Shown in pieces: positions 19,695 through 28,988 of a stretch of 64,000 nucleotides of DNA. This DNA comes from Bog-473 sp963726005 (GTDB lineage Bacteria > Actinomycetota > Acidimicrobiia > Acidimicrobiales > RAAP-2). A program made the translations under genes and the position numbers. Position 1 is the stretch's first letter; every line of letters starts with the position of its first letter. Under the pieces are notes generated by a model. That model saw only the letters and a list, made by a program, of their open reading frames with translations. It searched no databases and was not told where the DNA came from. The DNA lies in assembly GCA_963726005.1 (NCBI GenBank), contig CAVSAT010000004.1, positions 924,512 through 988,511 on the forward strand, in the 5' to 3' direction.

Positions 19695-20141
19695 TCATGT
19701 TCCTTGCCGCTTCATGGCGATGCCCAAATCGTCGATTCGGTCGGCCAGATCCTTAATTCCACCTTTGGTGTGGATGTCAAGGCGATCGAGGATCTGCACG
19801 GTGTCATCGTAGGTGTGTTGTGATCGGACGTCACTGGCCACACTCTGTACATTTTGGCCGACCATGATGACCGATAGCAGCACCAGCTGAAGGAATGTCT
19901 GTGCAATCCAAGCGATGATGCCTTCACCGCCCGGTTTCAACGCCGGTGGTAGACCAATCAATGCAATGATCGCGAACACGTAAGCGCACCACATCGATCC
20001 AACGATGTTGGTGAGGAAGACGGCAATCTTGGCGTTGATGCCGTCAGCCCGCTGGACCTCGGCTCGCAACCCGCGAATACTTATCGCTTGGCCAATGTGA
20101 AGGTGTGTTTTGACCGGCCTAGAAATCTGAATATTGCTCAT
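19695..20141 (-). CDS. DUF1003-like membrane protein
   Basis: A 148-residue inner-membrane protein with two membrane segments (about residues 42-65 and 78-95) and a hydrophilic C-terminal helix. Features matching DUF1003-type proteins are RADGINAKIAVFLTNIVGSM before the first segment and LLSVIMVGQNVQ at the end of the second. Function unknown. Convergent with nothing close; starts with ATG at 20141 after AAAGGGGAG. Confidence 0.75.
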   Translation of the reverse strand: MSNIQISRPVKTHLHIGQAISIRGLRAEVQRADGINAKIAVFLTNIVGSMWCAYVFAIIALIGLPPALKPGGEGIIAWIAQTFLQLVLLSVIMVGQNVQSVASDVRSQHTYDDTVQILDRLDIHTKGGIKDLADRIDDLGIAMKRQGT

Positions 20142-20293
20142 TAAGCTCCCCTTTCAGTCGTCAGACCTTGTCACGAAGGAGGCGTCGACACTCGAACTGA
20201 GCAAGAACGGTCAATACCCGCTCTCCGCCATGCCTCGAGAGGCTCAGAGTGGGGATGAGGGGTGAGGGTGGTTGGTTTGGCTCTTGGTTTGCC

Positions 20294-20617
20294 TTACCGA
20301 TGCGCCGTAACGCTTGACCGCTCAGCGCACGTGTCATCGATCATCACACGGAGACGGGCGTTCTCGGCCTCGGCATTGGCCCACCCATTCATGGCCCGCT
20401 CTCGTTTTAGCGCCTCGTCGGTGGTTCTCAGCTTCCGCTCTGCTCGTGCCACCCGCTCCAAGAGAGCTGGGAGGCCAATAGCGTCAAGGGCGGCGCGAGC
20501 CATGAATTCATAGAACGCTTCGGGCGTCGTCACGGACTTCGGCATCGGGTGGTTGTCTCGCTCGGCCAACCCCTTCGCCGCCACCTCCACCAGCCACTGA
20601 TAGTCCCGCGTGAACAA
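20294..20617 (-). CDS. hypothetical coiled-coil protein, TTG start
   Basis: About 107 residues, mostly helical: an N-terminal segment (RDYQWLVEVAAKGLAERDN), a middle KSVTTPEAFYEFMARAALDAIG, and a coiled coil (LLERVARAERKLRTTDEALKRE). The open frame reaches a GTG at 20626, but AGGAGG sits 8 nt before the TTG at 20617 and overlaps the GTG, so TTG is the better start. No family recognised. Confidence 0.6.
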   Translation of the reverse strand: MFTRDYQWLVEVAAKGLAERDNHPMPKSVTTPEAFYEFMARAALDAIGLPALLERVARAERKLRTTDEALKRERAMNGWANAEAENARLRVMIDDTCAERSSVTAHR

Positions 20618-20857
20618 TGTCGGCACCTCCTCGGGTCAGGCGGCGGCCGACACACGCCAGTATTCTGTGCTGCAGGCTAGGCCGATCCCTGGCGTGACTC
20701 AAGCGGCCTCGGCGAGGGGCCCAGGTCAAGGCCTCTGGTACCTCGTAGGTGATGACGTTCGCCGCGACGCCCAGTGCGGCGTGAGATGGCACGCCCAGTC
20801 CAGGTGAGCCGGGCGGCGATGACGACGGCTGGTGAGCGCCAGGACGACGACGCCGAC

Positions 20858-21163
20858 TCAATCGCGAACGAGTTTCAGTGCCAGCCTGGGAGCGATGAAG
20901 GATGCCAGAAAGATCGGCAAGAACCTCTTTCCGGTGCATCGGAAGGCGACGACATCGCCCTCGGCGACGTCGAAGGTTTCAGTGCCACTCGACTTGCGGC
21001 CATTACGGACCTGCAGGGTATGACGTCCAGACTCGACAGGTATCTCGATCGTGTCGTTCATTTCGACCGACCCGACCCGCTCACCGTCGATCACGACATC
21101 GTACGCGCCACGACGGACCTCCGCTCCGATTGCCTTATGCGTCAACTTCAGCGTTGCCGACAT
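20858..21163 (-). CDS. conserved small beta-rich protein with C-terminal hydrophobic tail
   Basis: A 101-residue protein made of short strands (YDVVIDGERVGSVEMNDTIEIP; GRHTLQVRNGRKSSGTETF) resembling PEGA-like surface domains, ending in KRFLPIFLASFIAPRLALKL, a likely membrane tail. GAGGAG lies 8 nt before the ATG at 21163. Similar short proteins are common hypotheticals in actinobacteria. Function unknown. Confidence 0.68.
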   Translation of the reverse strand: MSATLKLTHKAIGAEVRRGAYDVVIDGERVGSVEMNDTIEIPVESGRHTLQVRNGRKSSGTETFDVAEGDVVAFRCTGKRFLPIFLASFIAPRLALKLVRD

Positions 21164-21597
21164 CCGTTGATCTCCTCTGTTTCCGAACGACGTTGTCGGG
21201 TACTCGGCGACGAACGCAACGTACCCGCGACCGTCGTCGCCGACCGGTTACGAGCCCCCGCCGTCGAGCATTGCGGCCCGGTTACGGGGTGCCGCCCGTA
21301 CGGACTTTACGGCTAGGGAAACAGGTCCGCTCCTTGCGTAAGTCGGATGGTGCCCACCGGGCGTTATGGGGCGGAAGCCGTCGTCTCTGCCGACGAGGAG
21401 GAGATCCTTTGTTCGACGAGTCCGTTGGTGAAGGTTGATGTCGTTGAACTTATCTCGCCCCTATCAGCAGCCTCACCGAAGTGCCGAAGCGCCCCCTTCG
21501 CGTCGCGCATCAATGTATGGGGGCACCCGTGGCTCTCCACTGGCTGAGCGATCAGGGAACGTGACCGACCGCCCCTGAGGTTCCTACGCTGTCAGTC
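21164..21597. other. gap without secure gene
   Basis: Holds a doubtful match to the dispersed repeat near 21475-21535 (GTGCCGAAG at the left, GGGGGCAC at the right, poor core). Frames of 60-70 codons on the plus strand have no ribosome site. Confidence 0.35.
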
Positions 21598-22236
21598 GTG
21601 CCGAGGAATCGAATGCCTCCAATCCGCACCGTTGTCTTTGATGTAGGTGGTGTCCTGATCGATTGGAACCCTCGATACCTCTACCGCACGATCATTCCCG
21701 AAGAGCAGGAGATGGAGCGCTTCCTGACCGAGGTGTGCACACCCGAATGGCACGCTCAGCATGACCTTGGCGTCTCTTACGACGACACGATTCCTGCGCT
21801 AGTTGCCGCTCACCCCGAATGGACAGACGAGATCGTGGCGTGGAGCGACCGCTTTGTCGAGATGTATGGCGGCGTCTTCAACGGCACCGTTGACCTCCTA
21901 AGTGAGCTGCACAGACGCCGAGTGCCGCTGGTTGCCTCAACGAATTGGGGTGCTGAAAGTTGGGCGATGGCCAAGGACCGGTACGAGTTTCTCGAATGCT
22001 TCGACGGAGCGCTGGTCTCAGGAGAAGTCGGTATCGCCAAGCCCGATGCAGGCTTCTTTGAGTTGCTCATCGGGACCTTTGGCCTCGTCCCGGAGCGGAC
22101 TCTCTATATTGAGGACAACATCACCAACCTCCAAGCAGCTGCGGACAAGGGATTCGTTACCCACCAGTTCGTCTCATCGGCGGCCTTGGCGACGGACCTC
22201 CATCGTCATAGCCTGATTGGCCCAATAACTCAGTAA
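21598..22236 (+). CDS. HAD-superfamily hydrolase
   Basis: A 212-residue HAD subfamily IA protein. Motif I is VVFDVGGVLIDWNP, as in the YihX/epoxide-hydrolase N-terminal group; motif II is the Ser/Thr of VASTNW; motif III Lys is in GIAKPDAGFF; motif IV is LYIEDNITN with Glu-Asp in place of the usual Asp-Asp. A helical cap lies between motifs I and II. Probable sugar-phosphate or nucleotide phosphatase; substrate unknown. Start GTG 21598 or ATG 21613. Confidence 0.87.
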   Translation: MPRNRMPPIRTVVFDVGGVLIDWNPRYLYRTIIPEEQEMERFLTEVCTPEWHAQHDLGVSYDDTIPALVAAHPEWTDEIVAWSDRFVEMYGGVFNGTVDLLSELHRRRVPLVASTNWGAESWAMAKDRYEFLECFDGALVSGEVGIAKPDAGFFELLIGTFGLVPERTLYIEDNITNLQAAADKGFVTHQFVSSAALATDLHRHSLIGPITQ

Positions 22237-22302
22237 GGGTGTCAAGAGACGCTTCTGGGCGCCGTGCAGGCGTTGCGCGCAGCTACCGACCCGTCGGACT
22301 GA

Positions 22303-22500
22303 CCGACGTACACCAGTCCGTTTCGCCCGGAGGTAGCCACGCTGGCCCCTGTGTGGTCCACCATGGTTACGACGCCGCCGAACGCCTCTGTGGTCGGTGC
22401 TCCGTCAATCTCGGGGACCCGAGTATTTGCCGATACTACCAACGGGGGAGTGGCGCACTTCGACGCCGCGAGCGGCACAAGGTTCAGGAAGTGGACGTAG
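22303..22500 (+). pseudogene. PQQ/beta-propeller repeat fragment
   Basis: One open stretch after a TGA encodes SVVGAPSISGTRVFADTTNG followed by VAHFDAASGTRF, the pattern of a PQQ-type propeller blade. The preceding frame before the TGA (LLGAVQALRAATDPSD) may be part of the same gene. No start codon or signal peptide is evident, so this looks like a decayed C-terminal piece. Confidence 0.4.
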
Positions 22501-22690
22501 GCTCGTCTTCAGCTGAGAAGCCGCGATCCTCGCTGACCCGCATCGGATCAGTCGAAGCCCCGGAGTGACCGGGGCCTCGTCCTCGTCCCTGATGCTCGGC
22601 GTAATGGGCGCGTCTCTGAGCGAGATCGGGAGCGGCGGGCGGGCCCGCTATCCCACGCCGTTTCGCCGACCCGCCCGGTGGCCCGGGAGG

Positions 22691-24301
22691 TCAGCCCGAG
22701 AAGTGCGGGAGGGTGACCCAGGACGGCCGCCCCGGCTCGTGGTACACGGCCTGCTCTGCATCCAGCAGGGTGGTGGCCGTGGCCGGCGGCTCTCCAGTGC
22801 CGAGATTGCGAGCGTAGACGGGGTGGGCGCCACTGGAGACCTGGACCCGCAGGCGGTGACCAGCGGCGAACGTGTGACCGACGGGCCACAGGGCCACCGC
22901 CGCCGTGAACGTCCCATCCGGGTTCCGGCGGATGGACGCAGGGTCGAAGCGCTGCAGTCCGTCGCACACGTTGACGGACCGGCCGTCGGGTGACACGTCG
23001 CAGACCCGGACGAAGACGTCAGTGTGGTCCAGGCTCGAGCCCACATGCAGCTCCGCCTCAACCGGACCGACGAGCAGGAGAGGCTCGAACAGCTCGTCGG
23101 AGGTGTAGACCAGGACGTCAGGCCGGGCCTCCAGGGGCCGGTTGTCTACGGTGCCCCCGGTGAGCATGCCGATGCCGCCCAACGACGGCGTCGGGTCGGC
23201 GGGATCGTAGCGATAGCGGTCGGGCTCCGACGGTGCCTCCGGCGGCATGGGCGCGAGGTGGCCCCCGGTATGGAGGTACCAGCGGGTCGGCTCTGAAGGA
23301 GGAGGCCAGTCCGCCAGGTCGCGCCAGTGCCTGCCTTCGCCCTGTACGTGGACCTTTACCGAGGTGGGGCCGAGCAGTCCCTCCCGGCCGAGCAACCAGG
23401 TGTCGAACCAGTCCAGTGAGGCGTCGGTCATGCCGCCCTCCCCGCCCCCGCTGAGGTGTCCGCCGGCGCCGATGCGCAGATGCACGGGGGCGGGCGAGGT
23501 GCGCAGGACGGCGTAGTCCTCCACCACGCCGGGCAGCGGGTAATCGTGCCAGCCGTCGACGAGCAGGGTCGGCACCGTCCATTCCGCCAGCAGTGGCCGG
23601 AAATTCACCGGATCCCAAAAGTCATCCCCGGCGTCGCCATGCGCGAGCTGGTCCCGGTAGAGCTGCAGGTCGACGCCGGTGAGCCGGTGAATTACCTCAC
23701 CAAGAGGTAGGTGGTCGAAGCACGCCTTCAGCTCGGCCATGCGCCGCTCGATGCCCTCGGGCGAGATGTCGCTCGTGGGGACGCCGCTGGCCTGCTGGTT
23801 GAACTGGGTGGCGCCGGCGTCCCAGGGGATGATCACCTCGAGGGCCAGCGAGCCTCCCGGGTACCACGAGTAGGCACGCACCGAAGTTGACAGAGCGACG
23901 GCCATGGCCTTGAGATGCGGCGGCTTGGTGGAGGCAAGCGCCCACTGGGTGAAGCCCATGTAGCTACCGCCGAATGTACCCATGCGGCCGTTGAACCAGG
24001 TCTGGGAGGCGATCCAGTCCGCTGTGTCCCGCCCGTCCAACGCCTCGGCGAAGTAGCTGTGCGTGCCACCCGACCTGTCGGTGCCCCGGCACGCTTGGAG
24101 GACGTACCGGTAGCCGCGGGCAGCGAACTCCGGGCCCATGGCTGAGGCGAAGTTGACCCTGCCATACGGCGTGCGCTCCAAGATGGTGGGGGCGTCGTCG
24201 ATGCCCACGGGGTGATAGACGTCGGCCAGCAGCACCGTCCCGTCCGACACCGTGATCTCAACGTCCTGCTCGACCTCGACTTCGTTGGTGCGCTCCCGCA
24301 T
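22691..24301 (-). CDS. CocE/NonD-family (X-Pro dipeptidyl-peptidase S15-like) hydrolase
   Basis: A 536-residue intact gene. The alpha/beta-hydrolase domain carries S113 in GGSYMG, an acid in DGWHDYPL near residue 253 and H282 in GAGGHL. The C-terminal half is the jelly-roll domain of the family (PVEAELHVGSS, TDVFVRVCDV, AGHRLRVQVSS). Members cleave esters such as cocaine, glutaryl-7-ACA or X-Pro peptides. No signal peptide, so probably cytoplasmic. Monocistronic. Confidence 0.9.
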   Translation of the reverse strand: MRERTNEVEVEQDVEITVSDGTVLLADVYHPVGIDDAPTILERTPYGRVNFASAMGPEFAARGYRYVLQACRGTDRSGGTHSYFAEALDGRDTADWIASQTWFNGRMGTFGGSYMGFTQWALASTKPPHLKAMAVALSTSVRAYSWYPGGSLALEVIIPWDAGATQFNQQASGVPTSDISPEGIERRMAELKACFDHLPLGEVIHRLTGVDLQLYRDQLAHGDAGDDFWDPVNFRPLLAEWTVPTLLVDGWHDYPLPGVVEDYAVLRTSPAPVHLRIGAGGHLSGGGEGGMTDASLDWFDTWLLGREGLLGPTSVKVHVQGEGRHWRDLADWPPPSEPTRWYLHTGGHLAPMPPEAPSEPDRYRYDPADPTPSLGGIGMLTGGTVDNRPLEARPDVLVYTSDELFEPLLLVGPVEAELHVGSSLDHTDVFVRVCDVSPDGRSVNVCDGLQRFDPASIRRNPDGTFTAAVALWPVGHTFAAGHRLRVQVSSGAHPVYARNLGTGEPPATATTLLDAEQAVYHEPGRPSWVTLPHFSG

Positions 24302-24772
24302 GTCGACCCCCTTAGCGACCTTGCCTCCGGCAGCCGGCGACGGACAAACCCTATGGCAAGTCTCATTGGCCTGGAACCCTCACACGTTCACCAACCGCGC
24401 GTGAGTCCGCAGCTCAATCTGACGGCTACGAAGCAGTTCGTTGAGCCACGGGTCCGACCGCGAGTTCGCTGCAGGGCACCCTCACTACATCGACTGACAG
24501 GCACAGCATCGCTCGGCAACGTACGGGGCAGAGTTAACTCCACCGTTACAGAGAAGAGCCCCCACTGCTCATATCAGCCGTGCTTGTCAGGACGGGTCCT
24601 CGCCCGGGCCGCCACCCGAGGCTCCCGGATCTCAAGGGCAACGGCGAACGCGAGAACGGTCGCGACCTGACGGTCGAGCGTCGATTGCACGTTAGACCTG
24701 GTCGTGCTATTCCTTCGTCTCGGAGTCGTTGCTCCACGCCCTCGTCGGTCGAGAGTCGAATGGAGGGGCGCC
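24302..24772. other. divergent intergenic region
   Basis: Lies between the CocE and GH76 starts and should hold both promoters. No clear hexamer pair or palindrome could be picked out by eye, and no gene is visible. Confidence 0.4.
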
Positions 24773-26224
24773 ATGCGGTCATCGAGGGTGTTCGTCATCG
24801 CAGGTGCTCTTGCGTTGGCCGCCGCCATCAGCGCCGTACCGACAGAGGTCGCCAGCGCGGCAGCCCCGAGCACTGACGTGGTTGTTCCACCGAGCGGTGT
24901 CAGCGTCTCGGGCCCTCAGGTCGTGCTCGACGCCATTGCTTCTTCGGGCGTAACCCAGGTCCAGTTCGAACTGACCCGGGGCAGCCCTAGCAACTCGGTG
25001 ATCGTCACAGCCACCCCAACCCTGTTTGGTTGGCTGGCTTACTTCAACAGCACCACCGTCCCCAACGGCACATACACGCTTCAGAGCGTCGCCACGGACT
25101 CCGTTGGAGAAACCGGAAGCAGCCCGAGCGTCACCATCACGGTGCACAACGCGCCATCTGCGAGCCTCGTCACGAGGTTTGTCGACTTGCTGATGGCCTA
25201 TGGCGCGTACGGAGCCCTACAAAAGAATCTCTACGTACCCGGCGTCTCCTTGTACCAAGGTCTCCCCTCGAACTCGTGTGATCTCTACTCGTGCCTGTGG
25301 CCCTTTACGAACGCGACCGCCGGAACCGATTTCCTCTCCGGCGCTCCTGGAGGTTGGCTAGTCCGCGCCGACGTAGATGCGCGCGTGGCTGGGCTTGGCC
25401 ACTACGCCGACGGCGCCGAGGTGTCACCCACGGGATCGCCACAGCCACCGGCCTATGAGTCGGCTGTGGCGCCGCCACTGGGGCCGGGTGGCGCTACGTA
25501 CTACGACGACAACGCGTGGGTTGGACTCGACTTGGTTCACACGTATCTGTTGACATCGAACGCATCAGATCTCGCGCTTGCTCAAGATGAGTTCAACTTT
25601 GCCGTTGCGGGTTGGGATGCAAACACCACTGGCGCTTGCCCTGGCGGGGTCTTCTGGGAGGACGTGGCGAACAGCCAGCGCAATGTGACGGCCAACGGGG
25701 CCAGCGCCGAGCTCGGCTTGGAGCTTGACCAGCTGACCGGAAATACTTCGGATCTCTCGTGGGCGACGCGCATGTACCAGTGGGCTGTCACCTGCCTGCG
25801 CACCCCCGGCGCCCTCTATCACGACCATGTCAACGCTGATGGAAGCGTAAATTCGACGATCTGGAGTTACAACCAGGGGGTCATGGTCGGTGCCGGTGTC
25901 CTGCTCTACAAGCTGACTGGAACGAGCACATATCTGACCCAAGCCGAGCAGACGGCGTCGGCTGCCGTTGTCTACTTCGGAACAGGCCCGACCCTCATCA
26001 ACCAGGGACCGGCTTTCAACGCGATCTACTTTCGCAATCTCCTGTTCTTAAACTCGGTCGCTCCCGATGACGGGTATCCCAGCCAGGCTCAGAGCTTTGG
26101 ATCGACGATGTGGACCCAACGTCAGGTGTCTACGGGACTCATCGACCCCCAGTACGGCGTCAACGGGACCGCTCCCATGGTCGAGATCTACGCTCTGCTG
26201 GCCGGGAGTTCGCCCACGCCTTAG
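24773..26224 (+). CDS. secreted GH76-like glycoside hydrolase with N-terminal Ig-like domain
   Basis: About 483 residues. Signal peptide (SSRVFVIAGALALAAAISA, cleavage near AASAA), an Ig-like domain (about 35-125; SVSGPQVVLDAIASSG, NGTYTLQSVATDS), then an (alpha/alpha)6-barrel region. YYDDNAWVGLDL, with the Asp pair at about 245-246, is the hallmark of GH76 alpha-1,6-mannanases, and GVFWEDV supports it. It would cut mannan or mannose-rich cell-wall glycans outside the cell. GGAGGGG precedes the ATG at 24773. Confidence 0.78.
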   Translation: MRSSRVFVIAGALALAAAISAVPTEVASAAAPSTDVVVPPSGVSVSGPQVVLDAIASSGVTQVQFELTRGSPSNSVIVTATPTLFGWLAYFNSTTVPNGTYTLQSVATDSVGETGSSPSVTITVHNAPSASLVTRFVDLLMAYGAYGALQKNLYVPGVSLYQGLPSNSCDLYSCLWPFTNATAGTDFLSGAPGGWLVRADVDARVAGLGHYADGAEVSPTGSPQPPAYESAVAPPLGPGGATYYDDNAWVGLDLVHTYLLTSNASDLALAQDEFNFAVAGWDANTTGACPGGVFWEDVANSQRNVTANGASAELGLELDQLTGNTSDLSWATRMYQWAVTCLRTPGALYHDHVNADGSVNSTIWSYNQGVMVGAGVLLYKLTGTSTYLTQAEQTASAAVVYFGTGPTLINQGPAFNAIYFRNLLFLNSVAPDDGYPSQAQSFGSTMWTQRQVSTGLIDPQYGVNGTAPMVEIYALLAGSSPTP

Positions 26225-26536
26225 CGCGGCGCAGCCAGGGTGGCGCACCGCAGAGCGCTCAAACATGCACCGAACTTCACGTAGCCCGAGCGTTGCCACG
26301 AGAGCATGCGACTCGACCGGTCGGGCTCCCACTGGGGTAGTAGCACCTCGTTGAGCGCTCGGCGAAGGCAGCAGGTGCGGCTCTTTGGCCCTGTCGTTCG
26401 CGACGATGAACTCGCGAGAACACACAGGTGCACCAGTCCGTTTGGTATGGTCGATGTCCAGATGCCGCGACAGGGATCCCATCCGCGTGTCTCGTGACAA
26501 ACACTGTTCCCTTCGAACCTCTTGACTGCCGCTCAG
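26225..26536. other. gap without recognised gene
   Basis: No frame in this stretch looks coding on either strand. The region probably contains the terminator of the hydrolase gene, but no obvious hairpin with a T-run was seen. Confidence 0.4.
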
Positions 26537-26562
26537 GAGGGTGTACCCTCGACAGTCCTGTC
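26537..26562. promoter_or_regulatory. two adjacent perfect palindromes upstream of the propeller gene
   Basis: GAGGGT-GT-ACCCTC (26537-26550) abuts GACAG-TC-CTGTC (26551-26562), ending 18 nt before the start codon. They could be tandem operator half-sites or a 5' leader hairpin pair. GGAGGGTGT of the first palindrome recurs as the ribosome site at 26570-26578. Confidence 0.5.
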
Positions 26563-26580
26563 AGACACGGGAGGGTGTTA

Positions 26581-27609
26581 ATGGTCAGCCATTTGTTCAC
26601 GCATCTCCGCCTGGCGGTCATGACGGCACTCCGCAGCCGTACTTCTCTCGTTGTCAGCTTGGCTCTGGCTAGTGGCGCCACCGCGATGCTCCCTGACGGC
26701 GCGACCGCCAGTGCTGCACCACCAACACCGAGCGTGAGGGTACATACCTTGGTTTCTGGCTTGCCTGACGTCCCGCCCCCCTCCTTCTTCGCGGGGGTCG
26801 GGCCATTTGGCTTGGCTTTTGGCGGGGCACACCGATTGCTCGTCTCCGATGCGGCCAACCTCGGCTTCTATTCGTTCGAACGGCACGGCTCAACAACCGC
26901 TCCGACTCCTCTGACCACCGGAAACGTTCAGACCGGATTGACCCTCGGCAAGGGCGGTGAGTTGTTTGCCGCCCTCTATCAAGCGGGAAATATCAACCAA
27001 GTCGATCCGACCACGGGCCAATTCATCCGTCAGTTGAACCCTGTGGGGACGACCTACAACTGCGTCACCGGTTTGGTTACCGATCCCATTAGCGGTGACC
27101 TATTTTTCGGACAGCCCAACAGTGGAGGGGTCTGCCCCGGTAATTCTCAGTTAACGAGGGTGGAAAACCCAACGTCAGTCCACCCGACCTTCGTGGCCTA
27201 TACGGCTCAACCGGGCGTCAACTATACGGGCGTGGCCTTTGCTCCGGACGGCACTCTTTACGCCGTTCAGCAGTCTTCAGACAACGGCTGTGCCGTTCGC
27301 ATAAGCGGCACAAACTCACCTTCACCGCCCACTATCACGACAATTGCCTGTTTTCCCGCTTTCCAGAACGAATTCATCGGGATCGACGCCATTGCCGTCT
27401 CGCCCGATCTTCACGGTGCGCCGACCCTTTACGTGGCCGGACCAAGCGGCACCATCACGAAGATCATTCAGTCGACAAACCCACCAACGCTCGATCCTGT
27501 CGTAACGCTGCCTACCCGGGTCGACGGGTTGTTGTTCGGCCGGGGCGGCCGACTCTACGCGACCCAGAGCACCAGCATCGTGAGGATCAGCGGTCTCGAC
27601 CGAGGCTAG
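26581..27609 (+). CDS. secreted NHL/SMP-30-like beta-propeller protein
   Basis: About 342 residues. A long signal peptide (LVVSLALASGATA, then SAAPP) is followed by repeated blade motifs: FGLAFGGAHRLLVSDAA, GLTLGKGGELFAAL, GVAFAPDGTLYAV, GLLFGRGGRLYATQS. Four cysteines may form disulfides. No catalytic metal site of gluconolactonases was found, so it is probably a binding protein. Start ATG 26581 with GGGAGG six nt upstream. It follows the GH76-like gene on the same strand, with its own leader palindromes. Confidence 0.8.
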   Translation: MVSHLFTHLRLAVMTALRSRTSLVVSLALASGATAMLPDGATASAAPPTPSVRVHTLVSGLPDVPPPSFFAGVGPFGLAFGGAHRLLVSDAANLGFYSFERHGSTTAPTPLTTGNVQTGLTLGKGGELFAALYQAGNINQVDPTTGQFIRQLNPVGTTYNCVTGLVTDPISGDLFFGQPNSGGVCPGNSQLTRVENPTSVHPTFVAYTAQPGVNYTGVAFAPDGTLYAVQQSSDNGCAVRISGTNSPSPPTITTIACFPAFQNEFIGIDAIAVSPDLHGAPTLYVAGPSGTITKIIQSTNPPTLDPVVTLPTRVDGLLFGRGGRLYATQSTSIVRISGLDRG

Positions 27610-27726
27610 ATCAGACCTACGACTCAACGGGTCCACAGATCGGTGGGCGTCGGCGCCTTCATTGCCACCTGTACGAAGCGCTGAGAGGGACAATACCGGC
27701 TTCTGGCGAGGGCCAGACGAGCGGCT

Positions 27727-28542
27727 TCATCGACCGGGCCGCGGCCTCTCACCGTCGCCCTGGCAATCGAACGAATCCGTGGGGCGTGTGGCTCCAGGAT
27801 CGCACTCCGCCCTGCCTTTCGCAGCCGCCGACAGCCTCGCCGCGCGATGCATTAGTGCAAGGAGCCCTATCGTCTCTCCGTCGTCGGGCACCAGCCCGGC
27901 CAGGAGGCGAGCGAGTCGGATGCCTTCGGTCGCGATTTCGCCCTGCTGCAGCTGCGGGCCGGAGCTCGCCAGATACCCCTCGTTGAACACGAGGTAGAGC
28001 ACGTGCTGGACCGCTTGGAGCCGATAGCGGCCTTCCCGTGCTGGCCGCATCCGAAACGGCTGGTCCGACTGCCTGATCTTGTGTTTGGCGCGGGTGATGC
28101 GCTGGGTCATGCTCGCTTCGCTCACCAGGAACGCCCGAGCGATCTGCGCCGTTGTGAGACCGCCGACCGCACGCAGAGTGAGCGCGACCTGCGAGATCGG
28201 CGTCAGAGCCGGGTGGCAGCACAGAAAGAGCAGGGTGAGCGTGTCGTCCTTGCCCGTGCTCACCCCCGGATCGGCCGCCTCCAGTTCACGCAACGAGAGT
28301 TCCGCCTCCTGCGTCTCGCGTCGGACCCGCGCGAGGTCGCTGCGCAGCTGGTCGATCAACCGCCGGTGCGCAACAGTGATCAACCAGGCTGTCGGGTCCT
28401 GCGGGATGCCGTGAGCAGGCCAGTTCGCGTATGCGGCGAGCATCGCCTCCCACACCGCGTCCTCGGATACCTCGAAATCTCGGCTGCGCCGCACGAGCGC
28501 ACCGAGCACGTAGGGAGCGGCACGCCTGAACACGCGCTCCAC
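27727..28542 (-). pseudogene. ECF sigma factor (ECF42-type), truncated at both ends
   Basis: Regions 2 and 4 are recognisable: DAVWEAMLAAYANWPAHG, WLITVAHRRLIDQLRS, then TLLFLCCHPALTPISQVALTLRAVGGLTTAQIARAF and the helix SEASMTQRITRAKHKIR. This matches the large C-terminal-extended sigma factors paired with YCII/DGPF proteins. The C-terminal extension derails after GLLALM into an unrelated tail, and the 5' end runs without a proper start into a remnant of the partner gene. Probably non-functional. Confidence 0.7.
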
Positions 28543-28697
28543 CTCCGCGTCGGCGCTCGTTGGTGTCGACGAATTCGCCCGAGGCCTTCAACTCCTGCTG
28601 CAGAGCACCGTCCGCGGCCATTAGCGCCGCGGAACGAGTCGGCGTCCATTGACTTCCAGCACTCAACATTGCCGTAGATCAGGATCATGTATTTCAT
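28543..28697 (-). pseudogene. YCII/DGPF-domain protein, 5' remnant
   Basis: ATG at 28697 with AGGA upstream, then MKYMILIYGNVECW, the start of YCII-related proteins. After SMDADSFR the frame shifts (AALMAADGALQQELKASGEF) and the protein stops at about residue 45, where the sigma-factor sequence begins directly. The DGPF half of the domain is missing, as if an internal deletion fused the two genes. Confidence 0.6.
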
Positions 28698-28988
28698 CTT
28701 GTCGTGTCCTCTCGTCGGGGCGCACGGTGCGGCACCCATCGTGCAGAGGTCGGAACCGAGCGTACGTTTCCCTACATCGAGTGGGAACTTCGCCGCATGT
28801 CGCACGGCACAGTCTCGCCCTGAACGACGGTAGGACAGGTTGGAGGGTCTGAACCGAGCCCAACGTGCGAGCTGGCTACGAGCACCCCGTATCCTGGGAG
28901 AAATTGCTCCTGGAGTTTCGAGGGGGCCGAGGGGCAACATCTGCCGGCTCTATCCAGCAAGTTGGGGTCAGCGGAAGTGGTCGTCGGG

